DNA from: Hungatella sp.
GTDB taxonomy: Bacteria > Bacillota > Clostridia > Lachnospirales > Lachnospiraceae
Length of the DNA stretch: 64,000 bases
Reading direction: 5' to 3'
Assembly (NCBI GenBank): GCA_009712635.1
Contig: WASS01000026.1
Span: forward strand, 62,001 to 126,000
Below are positions 44,910 through 53,840 of this stretch, one piece after another. Under the pieces are notes generated by a model that saw nothing but the letters and a program-made list of their open reading frames with translations, ran no database searches and was not told the origin of the DNA. Numbering within the stretch: position 1 is the stretch's first letter; every line of letters begins with the position of its first letter. Both the position numbers and the translations under genes were made by a program.

Positions 44910-46043
44910 ATGGCAGAAAGTAAAAAAGATTATTATGAAATCCTTGGCGTTTCCAAAGATGCAGATGATGCAGCACTTAAGAAGGCCTATCGCGCATTGG
45001 CTAAAAAATACCATCCGGACACGAACCCTGGAGATACTGCTGCTGCAGAGAAATTCAAACAGGCTTCTGAAGCTTACAGCGTTTTAAGCGATCCGGATAA
45101 GAGACGCCAGTATGACCAGTTTGGTTCAGCTGCATTTGATGGAAGCGGCGGAGCAGGCGGTTTTGGAGGCTTCGATTTCAACGGCTCCGATATGGGAGAT
45201 ATTTTCGGGGATATTTTTGGAGATATCTTTGGCGGTGGAAGAAGAAGCGCCCAGTATAACGGCCCGTTAAAGGGAGCAAATATCAGAACCAGCATCCGCA
45301 TCAGCTTTGAAGAAGCGATTTTCGGCTGCGAACGGGAGATCGAGATCAATTTTAAAGAAGAGTGTGCTTCCTGCCATGGAAGCGGTGCAAAAGCGGGTAC
45401 ATCACCGGTAACCTGTCCCAAGTGTAACGGGAAAGGCAAGATTATGTACACCCAGCAGTCCTTCTTTGGTCAGATCCAGAACGTACAGACCTGCCCGGAC
45501 TGTAACGGTACCGGTAAGGTGATTAAGGAAAAATGTTCGGACTGTTATGGTACAGGATATATCACAAAGAGAAAGAAGATCAAAGTCACCATTCCTGCCG
45601 GAATTGACAACGGACAGTCTGTAAGACTGGCTGGAGCCGGGGAGCCTGGTACCAATGGCGGAGAGAGGGGAGACCTTCTGGTTGAGGCAGTGGTTTCCAA
45701 TCACCCCATATTTAAACGCCAGGATACCAGCATTTTCTCCACGGTACCCATTTCCTTTGCAAAAGCAGCACTTGGCGGCACCATACTGATAAAAACCGTA
45801 GACGGCGATGTAGAATACGAAGTGAAATCAGGAACCCAGACAGATACCAAGGTACGCTTAAAAGGAAAAGGCGTTCCTACTTTACGTAACCGTGCTGTCA
45901 GAGGCGATCACTATGTTACATTAGTGGTTTCCGTACCTGAACGTCTGACTGAGGCGCAAAAAGAAGCTTTGAAGAATTTCGATGAAGCCATGAACGGGAA
46001 CCCGGACAGTGATAAACATAAAAAGAAGGGACTTTTTAAATAA
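44910..46043 (+). CDS. dnaJ: co-chaperone DnaJ (Hsp40)
   Basis: The J domain ([16 protein letters not shown] at YHPDTNPGD) stimulates DnaK ATPase. A Gly/Phe-rich region and four CxxCxGxG zinc repeats follow ([32 protein letters not shown]), then the C-terminal substrate domains. I chose the ATG at 44910 (MAESKKDYY) because AGAGGT lies just upstream; an ATG at 44892 adds six residues that overlap that site. Confidence 0.96.
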   Translation: MAESKKDYYEILGVSKDADDAALKKAYRALAKKYHPDTNPGDTAAAEKFKQASEAYSVLSDPDKRRQYDQFGSAAFDGSGGAGGFGGFDFNGSDMGDIFGDIFGDIFGGGRRSAQYNGPLKGANIRTSIRISFEEAIFGCEREIEINFKEECASCHGSGAKAGTSPVTCPKCNGKGKIMYTQQSFFGQIQNVQTCPDCNGTGKVIKEKCSDCYGTGYITKRKKIKVTIPAGIDNGQSVRLAGAGEPGTNGGERGDLLVEAVVSNHPIFKRQDTSIFSTVPISFAKAALGGTILIKTVDGDVEYEVKSGTQTDTKVRLKGKGVPTLRNRAVRGDHYVTLVVSVPERLTEAQKEALKNFDEAMNGNPDSDKHKKKGLFK

Positions 46044-46081
46044 AGCCTTTGAAAGTACATGTTACGGAGAAGGGAGAAGGT

Positions 46082-46642
46082 ATGAAAGGGGTAAGAAAAA
46101 AATTAGTATGGGCAGCAGGCTTGTTCGGAATGATAATACTGCTGTCCATGAATGCATGGGCGGATAATGGTCAGACTGCCAGGGATTTTCCGGGCTGGAA
46201 TGGTTCTGGCACCAAAATCGGCGGACCAGGTAATTCAGATGATTATTTTGACTTCTGGGATGATGAAGATGAAGATGACGATGGACCGGGGAACCGCAGT
46301 ACTGGAAGAGGGTGGTATTACAGCCCTGCAGGCTGGTGGTTTCAGTACAGTGACGGCACATGGCCTTCTAACTGCTGGAAATTTATAAACGGCAGATGGT
46401 ACCGCTTTGATCAGGGGGGACACATGGTCACAGGCTGGTATGCGGATCAGAATGGCGCAAAGTATTATTTAAATCCCGTTGATGATGGAATGCTGGGTGC
46501 CATGAGAACTGGCTGGCAGCTAATCGACAAAAAGGCATATTATTTTAACACCATGTCTGACGGAACACAGGGCAGACTTCTTTTGGATACAGTCACGCCG
46601 GATGGTTATAAGGTGGGGGCTGACGGGGCATGGGTTCCGTAA
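46082..46642 (+). CDS. secreted protein with choline-binding-type wall repeats
   Basis: The 186-residue protein has a signal peptide (KKLVWAAGLFGMIILLSMNAWA), an acidic linker (DDEDEDDDG) and tandem aromatic wall-binding repeats (PAGWWFQYSDGTWPSNCW; NGRWYRFDQGGHMVTGWY; QNGAKYYLNP; KKAYYFN). It carries no catalytic domain. The same repeat type occurs in the tailocin amidase, so both may bind the same wall ligand. The ATG at 46082 follows GGAGAAGG. It could be co-transcribed with dnaJ. Confidence 0.8.
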   Translation: MKGVRKKLVWAAGLFGMIILLSMNAWADNGQTARDFPGWNGSGTKIGGPGNSDDYFDFWDDEDEDDDGPGNRSTGRGWYYSPAGWWFQYSDGTWPSNCWKFINGRWYRFDQGGHMVTGWYADQNGAKYYLNPVDDGMLGAMRTGWQLIDKKAYYFNTMSDGTQGRLLLDTVTPDGYKVGADGAWVP

Positions 46643-46661
46643 AAACTTTTTTTGTATAAAC

Positions 46662-46723
46662 GAAAAACAGGAGACATTTGAGATGACTGAATCATCAGCC
46701 GTTCCAAATTTCTCCTGTTTTTC
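46662..46723 (+). terminator. terminator after the wall-binding protein gene
   Basis: A 13-bp perfect stem (46662-46674 with 46711-46723) has T-rich 3' arm and inner CATTTG/CAAAT pairing. It is symmetric enough to work on both strands. Confidence 0.8.
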
Positions 46724-46999
46724 ATTACAAATTCTAATTGCCTTTAGATTGTAATTTTGTAAAAAAGATTCTGTTCCGGTCACAGACACTCAGGCGGGTG
46801 TGATGGGGTGTAATGCATCAAGGAATTTCGTTTACTTGATATGTTTTTTTGCCCTTATATCTGCTACGGAACAAAAGTCTTTTTCATCCGTTCAATTAGT
46901 TAATGCACCAAGTGGAAATTTTATTGCATTCTTTTTAAAAAAAATTAAAAAAAATATATTTTTTCCGGAATATACCGGAGAAAGCCCGATTTTCTGCGC

Positions 47000-47028
47000 T
47001 TGCAACCCATATCATTGTATGTTATGAT
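47000..47028 (+). promoter_or_regulatory. promoter of the TauE-like permease gene
   Basis: TTGCAA (47000-47005) and TATGAT (47023-47028) are 17 bases apart. An A-tract and a 9-bp inverted repeat lie just upstream of the -35 box and could serve as UP element or operator. Confidence 0.75.
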
Positions 47029-47095
47029 ATCATGTGGTTTTCCTTGTAAAGGATTTTTAATCGAATAGGATTCGACGAAAGAAAGGAAACAGAAG

Positions 47096-47842
47096 ATGAA
47101 TCAATACTTAATTGTGTGTCCTCTTGTATTTCTGGCTGGACTGGTAGATTCCATTGCCGGCGGAGGAGGACTTATTTCACTGCCAGCTTTTCTTGCTGCG
47201 GGAATACCGCCCCATCTTGCAATTGGTACCAATAAGATGGGATCTGCCATGGGGACTGTAGTCTCTACGGCACGGTTTGCAAAAAGTGGTTATATAAAAG
47301 TGAAGCTGTCTTTGTGCGCAGCACTTCTGGCAACAGGAGGTTCTGTCATTGGAGCCCATTTATCCATGCTTGCAAGTGAGACGGTGTTAAAAACCATGAT
47401 GTTAGTGGCACTGCCGGTTGTTGCGTTTTATGTATTAAAGAATAAAGATTTGGGAGAGCAGGAAGAAAATAAGGAAGTATCTGAGAGAAAAATGATTCTG
47501 ATCACCATGGGGGCTGCCCTTGTGATTGGCTGCTATGACGGCTTTTACGGACCTGGAACGGGAACGTTTTTGCTTCTTATACTGACCGGCCTTGCAGGAA
47601 TGGATATCAGAAGTGCTTCCGGAACCACCAAGGTGATTAATTTATCTTCCAACATTGCGGCTCTGACTACATTTTTAATAAATGGTAAGGTTTTAATTCC
47701 ACTTGGCCTTGCAGCTGGTGTATTCTGTATTGCAGGACATTACATCGGTTCCGGACTTGTGGTGAAAAACGGGCTGAAGATTGTGCGCCCGGTTGTACTA
47801 GTGGTTTTGTTGTGTCTCTTTGTGAAAATTATAAAAGGATAG
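47096..47842 (+). CDS. TauE/SafE family membrane permease
   Basis: The 248-residue protein has about seven or eight membrane helices. It shows the two inverted family repeats, each with a glycine-rich motif and a TxK segment: DSIAGGGGLISLPA...AIGTNK near the N terminus and YDGFYGPGTGTF...SGTTKVINL in the second half. TauE/SafE proteins export sulfite or sulfoacetate or import related anions; the actual substrate is unknown. It has its own promoter and precedes prmA by 9 bases. Confidence 0.9.
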   Translation: MNQYLIVCPLVFLAGLVDSIAGGGGLISLPAFLAAGIPPHLAIGTNKMGSAMGTVVSTARFAKSGYIKVKLSLCAALLATGGSVIGAHLSMLASETVLKTMMLVALPVVAFYVLKNKDLGEQEENKEVSERKMILITMGAALVIGCYDGFYGPGTGTFLLLILTGLAGMDIRSASGTTKVINLSSNIAALTTFLINGKVLIPLGLAAGVFCIAGHYIGSGLVVKNGLKIVRPVVLVVLLCLFVKIIKG

Positions 47843-47851
47843 GGAATTGTT

Positions 47852-48814
47852 ATGAAATGGAAAAAGTTTACTCTTACTACAACAACGGAGGCTGTTGATT
47901 TAGTCAGCAGCATGTTTGATGAAATTGGAATTGAAGGAATTGAAATCGAAGACAACATTCCTCTTACAGAAGCGGAAACCAAAGGGATGTTCATTGACAT
48001 TCTTCCGGAACTGCCACCTGATGAAGGAGTGGCGAGAGTCAGCTTTTACTTAGATCCGGACTCTGATACCAATATAGAAGAGATGTTAATAAAGGTGGAA
48101 GAGGGACTTGATGAACTTTCCATGTTTACGGACTTGGGAGCACGTACCATTGAAACCAGCGAGACCGAGGACAAAGACTGGATTAACAACTGGAAACAGT
48201 ATTTTAAACCATTTACTGTTGACGATATTTTGATTAAACCTACCTGGGAAGAGATACCGGAAGAACATAAAGAAAAACTACTGATCGAAATTGATCCAGG
48301 TACTGCCTTTGGTACAGGACAGCATGAGACCACACAGCTTTGCATCCGCCAGTTGAAAAAATATGTAAAACCGGGTGACCTGGTTCTTGATGTGGGTACC
48401 GGCAGCGGGATTCTTGGGATTACAGCACTTAAGCTTGGGGCAGGTGAAGTATTCGGAACAGACTTAGATGAAAATGCCATCACTGCCGTTATGGAAAATA
48501 TGGAATCCAATCATATAGATCCGGAGAAGTTTAAAGTTTTAAAAGGCAATATTATTGATGATAAAGATGTAAAAGAAGCCGCAGGCTTTGAAAAATATGA
48601 TGTAGTAGTCGCCAACATTCTGGCTGATGTAATTATTCCTTTACAGAAGGAAATTCCGGTTCATATGAAGAAAGGAACTGTCTTTATTACTTCCGGTATC
48701 ATTAATATGAAGGAAGAAGCTGTTAAGCAGGCATTTGCTGCCAATGATGCCTTTGAACTGGTGGAGATTACCTATCAGGGAGAATGGGTTTCTGTGACAG
48801 TCAGAAAGAAATAG
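47852..48814 (+). CDS. prmA: ribosomal protein L11 methyltransferase
   Basis: PrmA trimethylates L11 with S-adenosylmethionine. The substrate-recognition domain occupies the first ~110 residues. The AdoMet-binding motif DVGTGSGILGI is near residue 178, the preceding PGTAFGTGQHET segment is highly conserved, and VVANILADVI is the active-site loop. The length is 320 residues. The prmA-rsmE pair is common downstream of dnaJ in Clostridia. Confidence 0.95.
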   Translation: MKWKKFTLTTTTEAVDLVSSMFDEIGIEGIEIEDNIPLTEAETKGMFIDILPELPPDEGVARVSFYLDPDSDTNIEEMLIKVEEGLDELSMFTDLGARTIETSETEDKDWINNWKQYFKPFTVDDILIKPTWEEIPEEHKEKLLIEIDPGTAFGTGQHETTQLCIRQLKKYVKPGDLVLDVGTGSGILGITALKLGAGEVFGTDLDENAITAVMENMESNHIDPEKFKVLKGNIIDDKDVKEAAGFEKYDVVVANILADVIIPLQKEIPVHMKKGTVFITSGIINMKEEAVKQAFAANDAFELVEITYQGEWVSVTVRKK

Positions 48815-48818
48815 GAGC

Positions 48819-48871
48819 GCGTCCTGCGGACATACCTTTATGTCCAAAGAACATGGACAGGAAAGAGGAAA
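48819..48871 (+). repeat. GTCC/GGAC repeat element before rsmE (single copy)
   Basis: The element has alternating words GTCC (48821), GGAC (48828), GTCC (48842) and GGAC (48855), then AGGAAAGAGGA, which serves as the rsmE Shine-Dalgarno. GGACATA and TATGTCC form a 7-bp hairpin with a CCTT loop. Four near-identical units lie in tandem before ruvX at 54242-54426. Confidence 0.85.
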
Positions 48872-48874
48872 ACA

Positions 48875-49615
48875 ATGTATCATTTTTTTGTGCAGCAGGA
48901 TCAGATCGGGGAGACCACGGTACGGATTGCCGGAACGGATGTAAACCATATAAAAAATGTTCTGCGCATGGGACCTGGAGAAGAAATTTTGCTTAGCAAT
49001 GGAGTGGATAAGGATTACCTGTGTGAAATTCTGTCCATTACTTCCGATGAGGTTTCGGCAAAGATATTAGAGATCCGGGAAGGCGGTACGGAGCTGCCTG
49101 TGGAGATTTATTTATTTCAGGGACTTCCCAAAAGCGACAAGATGGAACTGATCATACAAAAGGCAGTTGAACTTGGAGTGTTTAAGATCATTCCAGTTGA
49201 AACGAAGCGCGCTGTGGTGAAGCTTGATAAGAAGAAAGAGGAGTCAAAAATCAAACGCTGGGCTGCTGTTTCTGAAAGTGCGGCCAAGCAGTCCAAACGG
49301 CTTTTGATTCCGGAAGTAACTGGTGTAAAGACTCTTCGGGAAGCCTTTGAATATGCAAAGGAATTTGACATACTTTTACTTCCTTTTGAGCATGCCGAAG
49401 GAATGATACACACAAGAGAGATTGTATCCCGTATAACCCCGGGGATGAAAGTTGGGATTTTTATCGGGCCGGAAGGCGGTTTTGAAGACGGGGAAGTGAA
49501 ACTTGGAGAATCATACGGCGCACATACAATTACACTGGGAAAACGTATTTTACGCACGGAAACAGCGGGGCTTTTCGTTCTTTCTGTACTTGGGTTTCAG
49601 TTGGAAAGTGTTTAG
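48875..49615 (+). CDS. rsmE: 16S rRNA m3U1498 methyltransferase
   Basis: RsmE methylates N3 of U1498 in 16S rRNA. The SPOUT/trefoil-knot signature FIGPEGGFEDGEV and the LGKRILRTETAG motif lie near the C terminus. The N-terminal PUA-like domain contains the segment HHIKNVLRMGPGEEI-like VNHIKNVLRMG. The length of 246 residues is typical. The start is directly preceded by the repeat element that supplies its ribosome binding site. Confidence 0.95.
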   Translation: MYHFFVQQDQIGETTVRIAGTDVNHIKNVLRMGPGEEILLSNGVDKDYLCEILSITSDEVSAKILEIREGGTELPVEIYLFQGLPKSDKMELIIQKAVELGVFKIIPVETKRAVVKLDKKKEESKIKRWAAVSESAAKQSKRLLIPEVTGVKTLREAFEYAKEFDILLLPFEHAEGMIHTREIVSRITPGMKVGIFIGPEGGFEDGEVKLGESYGAHTITLGKRILRTETAGLFVLSVLGFQLESV

Positions 49616-49628
49616 GGAGATGACATAA

Positions 49629-50783
49629 ATGGAAGCATATTTTGATAATTCGGCAAGTACCAAAGTTCTGGAGCCGGTAAAAGAAGTTGTAATAAAAACA
49701 ATGATGGAGGATTATGGAAATCCATCAGCCAGGCATAAAAAAGGACTGGATGCGGAACGGTATATCAAAGAAGCTGCCGAAACCATTGCAGGAACTTTAA
49801 AGGTGGCTGCAAAGGAAATCGTATTTACATCCGGCGGTTCCGAGTCCAACAATATGGCTATTATCGAGACTGCCATGGCCAATAAACGGGCGGGAAACCA
49901 CATTATCAGTACTGGGATTGAACACGCTTCCGTATACAATCCTCTCGCCTATCTGGAAGAGCAGGGATTTCGGGTGACCTATCTTTCCGTTGACGGGCAG
50001 GGCCATATTAGCCTGGAAGAATTGGAGGAAGCAATCTGTCCTGAGACGATTCTGGTTTCCATCATGTATGTAAACAATGAAATCGGCGCCATTGAACCAG
50101 TGGAAGCCATTTCTAAAATTATAAAAAAGAAAAATCCAAATATTTTATTCCATGTAGATGCCATACAGGCTTATGGAAAGCTTTTGATCCGGCCGAAGAG
50201 CCAGGGAATTGACCTGCTCTCAGTGAGCGCCCATAAAATACATGGCCCGAAAGGAGTGGGTTTTCTTTACATTGACAAACGGGTTAAAATAAGACCCATG
50301 ATTTATGGGGGAGGTCAGCAAAGAGGTATGCGTTCCGGTACGGAAAATGTTCCGGGTGTTGCAGGTTTATCTGCAGCCGCAAACTTTATGTATACCAATC
50401 ACAGAGAGAAAATCCGTGCAATTACAGAAATTAAGGATTATTTGATTGACAGATTGTCAGAAATAGACGGGGTAACCGTAAACAGCTTAAAAGGGGAATT
50501 GTCGGCACCACAGATTGTCAGTGCCAGCTTTTCCGGAATCCGCAGTGAAGTACTCCTTCACGCACTGGAGGAGAAAGAGATCTATGTATCTTCAGGTTCT
50601 GCCTGTTCCTCCAATCATCCAGCTGTCAGCGGAACCTTAAAAGGTATTGGTATAAAACCGGAACTTTTGGATTCCACCTTACGATTTAGTTTCGGAGTTT
50701 TTAATACAAGGGAAGAAGTGGACTACTGCATACAAACCTTAAAGGAACTGCTGCCTGTACTCAGGCGGTACCAGAGAGGTTAA
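49629..50783 (+). CDS. cysteine desulfurase, NifS/NifZ type
   Basis: This PLP enzyme takes sulfur from cysteine. The PLP lysine is in SAHKIHGPKG, and the catalytic cysteine is in SSGSACSSNHPA. N-terminal YFDNSASTKV is the usual family start. The length is 384 residues. It lies 27 bases before thiI; in Bacillus the dedicated desulfurase NifZ serves ThiI lacking a rhodanese domain, so I infer the same sulfur-relay pair here. Not iscS, since no iscU is adjacent. Confidence 0.92.
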   Translation: MEAYFDNSASTKVLEPVKEVVIKTMMEDYGNPSARHKKGLDAERYIKEAAETIAGTLKVAAKEIVFTSGGSESNNMAIIETAMANKRAGNHIISTGIEHASVYNPLAYLEEQGFRVTYLSVDGQGHISLEELEEAICPETILVSIMYVNNEIGAIEPVEAISKIIKKKNPNILFHVDAIQAYGKLLIRPKSQGIDLLSVSAHKIHGPKGVGFLYIDKRVKIRPMIYGGGQQRGMRSGTENVPGVAGLSAAANFMYTNHREKIRAITEIKDYLIDRLSEIDGVTVNSLKGELSAPQIVSASFSGIRSEVLLHALEEKEIYVSSGSACSSNHPAVSGTLKGIGIKPELLDSTLRFSFGVFNTREEVDYCIQTLKELLPVLRRYQRG

Positions 50784-50810
50784 ATGGGTTTTTAAAAGAA
50801 AGGACAACAG

Positions 50811-51989
50811 ATGCAATATCAATCATTTTTAATTAAATACGCAGAAATCGGTGTGAAAGGAAAAAACCGTTTCTTATTTGAGGATGCTCTTGTGGCACAC
50901 ATCCGCCATGCATTAAAAAGGCTGGATGGAGATTTTATCGTTTCCAAGGAATCAGGACGTATCTATGCCGCTGCCCAGTCCGAATTCGACTTTGATGAAG
51001 TTGTGGAATCATTAAGCCGCATATTCGGAATCGCAGCCATCTGCCCTATGGTTCAGGTGGAGGACAATGGTTATGAGGATTTAAAACAACAGGTTTTAAC
51101 TTATGTGGATCAGTATTACGACGATAAGCATTTTACATTTAAAGTGTATGCAAGAAGAGGAAACAAACGGTATCCGGTTAACTCAGAACAGATTAACCGG
51201 GATCTGGGAGAAGTGATTCTTCATACATTTCCTGACACAAAGGTAGATGTTCATAAGCCGGATGTTATGCTTTATGTAGAAGTCAGAAATAAAATTAATA
51301 TATATTCTAAAATTATCCCTGGACCGGGCGGAATGCCAGTGGGAACCAACGGAAAAGCCATGCTTTTATTGTCCGGTGGAATTGACAGTCCGGTGGCCGG
51401 CTATATGATTGCAAAACGGGGAGTTAAAATTGACGCAGTCTATTTCCATGCTCCGCCCTATACCAGCGAACGGGCAAAGGAAAAGGTCATTGACCTTGCA
51501 AGACTGGTATCCAGATATTCCGGACCAGTTCACCTTCATATCGTGAATTTTACTGACATTCAGCTTTATATTTATGACAAATGTCCTCATGAGGAACTTA
51601 CAATCATCATGAGACGCTATATGATGCGGATTGCTGAGAATCTGGCAGGAGAAGCAGGAGCACAGGCATTAATCACGGGAGAAAGTATCGGACAGGTAGC
51701 CTCACAGACCATGCAGTCACTGGCAGCGACTGATGCAGCCTGTACAATTCCGGTATTCCGTCCGGTAATTGGATTTGATAAGCAGGAGATTGTTGACGTA
51801 TCAGAAAAGATCGGAACTTATGAAACTTCTGTACTTCCTTTTGAGGACTGCTGCACCATCTTTGTTGCAAAGCACCCTGTTACAAAGCCAAGCATTAAAA
51901 TGATTGAGCGTTCAGAAGAAAAACTGGAAGAAAAGATTGATGAGCTGGTTGAGACGGCCATTCGTACCGTAGAAAAAGTCTGGTGTTAA
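50811..51989 (+). CDS. thiI: tRNA 4-thiouridine synthase ThiI, short form
   Basis: ThiI adenylates and thiolates U8 of tRNA. It has the N-terminal ferredoxin-like and THUMP domains (~1-165) and a PP-loop LLSGGIDSPVAGY (~185). The C-terminal rhodanese domain of the E. coli form is absent; the protein ends soon after residue 390. The upstream cysteine desulfurase presumably donates sulfur directly. Confidence 0.95.
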   Translation: MQYQSFLIKYAEIGVKGKNRFLFEDALVAHIRHALKRLDGDFIVSKESGRIYAAAQSEFDFDEVVESLSRIFGIAAICPMVQVEDNGYEDLKQQVLTYVDQYYDDKHFTFKVYARRGNKRYPVNSEQINRDLGEVILHTFPDTKVDVHKPDVMLYVEVRNKINIYSKIIPGPGGMPVGTNGKAMLLLSGGIDSPVAGYMIAKRGVKIDAVYFHAPPYTSERAKEKVIDLARLVSRYSGPVHLHIVNFTDIQLYIYDKCPHEELTIIMRRYMMRIAENLAGEAGAQALITGESIGQVASQTMQSLAATDAACTIPVFRPVIGFDKQEIVDVSEKIGTYETSVLPFEDCCTIFVAKHPVTKPSIKMIERSEEKLEEKIDELVETAIRTVEKVWC

Positions 51990-51994
51990 AGAAA

Positions 51995-52036
51995 AAATGG
52001 GGTCCGGCTCCTTATTAAAAGGACGGATCCCATTTC
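51995..52036. terminator. bidirectional terminator between thiI and the HPr-like gene
   Basis: AAATGGG-TCCG-TCC arms pair with GGA-CGGA-CCCATTT with small mismatches. A T-run follows on the minus strand (complement of 51992-51997) and TTTCTC on the + strand. Confidence 0.75.
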
Positions 52037-52056
52037 TCAAATAACTCTTAATCAAG

Positions 52057-52290
52057 TTAATCTACAATATATGGAGATAAAATGTTTAAGATTTCATCGA
52101 CAGCGCTTTCGGAATGAATATTTAAATCAATCGGCTTGGATAAATCCAGGCTGAAAATACCCATAATGGATTTTGCATCGATCACATATCTACCGGAAAC
52201 AAGATCAAAGTCTGTATCAAATTTTGTCAGGTCATTTACGAAAGATTTTACTTTGTCGATGGAATTTAAAGATATACGAACTGTTTTCAT
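52057..52290 (-). CDS. HPr-like protein lacking the phosphocarrier histidine (Crh-like)
   Basis: The 77-residue protein aligns by eye with HPr. The segment AKSIMGIFSLDL keeps the regulatory serine region (KSIMGVMSL in HPr, Ser46). The His15 loop GIHARPA is replaced by a segment without histidine (LNSIDKVKSF). In Bacillus, Crh has the same combination and acts in catabolite control but not in sugar transport. A similar regulatory role is inference. AAGGAGGT precedes the ATG. Confidence 0.75.
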   Translation of the reverse strand: MKTVRISLNSIDKVKSFVNDLTKFDTDFDLVSGRYVIDAKSIMGIFSLDLSKPIDLNIHSESAVDEILNILSPYIVD

Positions 52291-52352
52291 GTGAAAAACC
52301 TCCTTGCGTGAGCTCTTTTATTAATCAGGGAACCGCCCCCTTTTTCACTTCA

Positions 52353-52381
52353 ATACTACTGATTTATTGTATAAAAGTCAA
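52353..52381 (-). promoter_or_regulatory. promoter of the HPr-like gene
   Basis: On the minus strand TTGACT (52376-52381) and TAGTAT (52353-52358) are spaced by 17 bases. Confidence 0.65.
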
Positions 52382-52440
52382 TGGTAATTTTACATGAAAA
52401 TACTGAAAATTTAAGCAATATTTAGATAGGAGAAAATAAA

Positions 52441-53760
52441 ATGAGAAAGGCAGCCCTGCATAACCTTGGGTGCAAGGTAAATTCATATGAAACAGAAGCA
52501 ATGCAGCAGCTTTTGGAAAACGCAGGCTATGAGATCGTACCATTTGCAGAGGGAGCAGACGTTTATATTATCAACACCTGTTCTGTAACCAACATTGCTG
52601 ACCGAAAATCCAGACAGATGCTTCACCGCGCCAAGAAAATGAATCCCGGTGCAGTCGTTATTGCAGCCGGATGTTATGTCCAGGCAGCAGGTGAAGAACT
52701 GAAAAAAGACGAAGCAGTGGATCTGGTGATAGGAAATAATAAAAAGACAGAGCTGGTTTCCATTCTGGAGGATTACTTTGCACAGAATAAAGTGACAGAG
52801 GAAGAGACAGTGATTGACATCAGCCATACCGCTGAATATGAGAACCTTTCCATCAGCCGGATCGGTGATCACACCAGAGCATTTGTAAAGGTGCAGGACG
52901 GCTGCAATCAGTTCTGCAGTTACTGCATCATCCCTTACACCAGAGGACGGGTCAGAAGCAGAAAGCCCCAGGAAGTGGTGGAAGAAATCACACGGCTGGC
53001 GGCTCTGGGATATGAGGAAGCTGTTTTAACGGGAATTCATTTAAGCTCTTACGGCATGGATTTTCCGGCAGAGGAGAGAATCGGCCTGCTGGAATTAATT
53101 ATAAAAGTACATGAAATACCGGAAATCAAACGAATCCGTCTGGGTTCCCTGGAACCAAGGATTATAACCGAAGAATTTGCCACAGCTCTTGCCGGTATGG
53201 AAAAGATATGTCCTCATTTCCACCTGTCTTTGCAAAGCGGCTGTGATGCCACGTTAAAGCGTATGAACCGGAGATATAGCACCAAAGAATACTTAACAGG
53301 CTGTGAGCTTCTTCGCAGTGCATTTAAGAATCCTGCCATAACAACCGATATCATAGTAGGGTTTCCCGGGGAAACCGACGCTGAATTTGAAACCACCAGA
53401 GAATATTTAAAGAAACTACAGTTTTACGAAATGCATGTGTTTAAATATTCGGTCAGAAACGGCACCAGAGCGGCAGATATGCCGGATCAGATCCCGGAAT
53501 CTGTAAAAACAAAACGAAGCGGTGAGCTTCTGTCTCTGGAGCGGGAGATGTCACTTTCTTACCGTGAATCTCATTTGGGAAGTCAGACCGAAGTGCTGAT
53601 GGAAGAGGAATATGAGGTGGATGGAAAGCGTTACGTGATTGGCCATACAAAAGAATATATCAAAGCAGCAGTGCCTTTTGAAGAAGGATTAAAAGGCAGG
53701 ATGATAAAGGGAACTTTATGGAAAATGCTGACAGATGAAATCATATTTTTAAAATGTTAA
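52441..53760 (+). CDS. mtaB: tRNA t6A37 methylthiotransferase
   Basis: MtaB converts t6A37 to ms2t6A in tRNA. The N-terminal domain has LGCKVNSYE and the first iron-sulfur cysteines (NTCSVT, AAGCYVQ). The radical SAM motif is CNQFCSYCIIPYTRGR, and a C-terminal TRAM domain is present (~375-435). The 439-residue length fits MtaB rather than MiaB or RimO. It is transcribed away from the HPr-like gene. Confidence 0.95.
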   Translation: MRKAALHNLGCKVNSYETEAMQQLLENAGYEIVPFAEGADVYIINTCSVTNIADRKSRQMLHRAKKMNPGAVVIAAGCYVQAAGEELKKDEAVDLVIGNNKKTELVSILEDYFAQNKVTEEETVIDISHTAEYENLSISRIGDHTRAFVKVQDGCNQFCSYCIIPYTRGRVRSRKPQEVVEEITRLAALGYEEAVLTGIHLSSYGMDFPAEERIGLLELIIKVHEIPEIKRIRLGSLEPRIITEEFATALAGMEKICPHFHLSLQSGCDATLKRMNRRYSTKEYLTGCELLRSAFKNPAITTDIIVGFPGETDAEFETTREYLKKLQFYEMHVFKYSVRNGTRAADMPDQIPESVKTKRSGELLSLEREMSLSYRESHLGSQTEVLMEEEYEVDGKRYVIGHTKEYIKAAVPFEEGLKGRMIKGTLWKMLTDEIIFLKC

Positions 53761-53761
53761 G

Positions 53762-53784
53762 AGACAAAAATTATTTTTGTCTTG
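53762..53784 (+). terminator. terminator after mtaB
   Basis: AGACAAAAA (53762-53770) pairs with TTTTTGTCT (53774-53782) around a 3-base loop. The ireB -35 box begins at its 3' edge. Confidence 0.55.
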
Positions 53785-53810
53785 CCGAATCCATGATTAT
53801 GGTTTAAAAT
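53782..53810 (+). promoter_or_regulatory. promoter of ireB
   Basis: TTGCCG (53782-53787) and TAAAAT (53805-53810) are 17 bases apart and end 30 bases before the ireB start. Confidence 0.65.
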
Positions 53811-53840
53811 AAAGGAGAACAGTTAAAGGACGTGAGAAAC

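Larger units (their letters stand above)
46643..47095. other. 450-base intergenic region
   Basis: It holds a strong terminator (46662-46723), an A/T-rich stretch, a 9-bp inverted repeat with a CCGG core (46960-46983) and a promoter (47000-47028). A 75-residue open frame at 46800-47027 runs through this region but has no supporting features. Confidence 0.6.

Noticed and set aside
46800-47027. 75-residue open frame on the + strand
   Set aside because: It lacks a convincing ribosome binding site, crosses the permease promoter and has a composition typical of AT-rich non-coding DNA.
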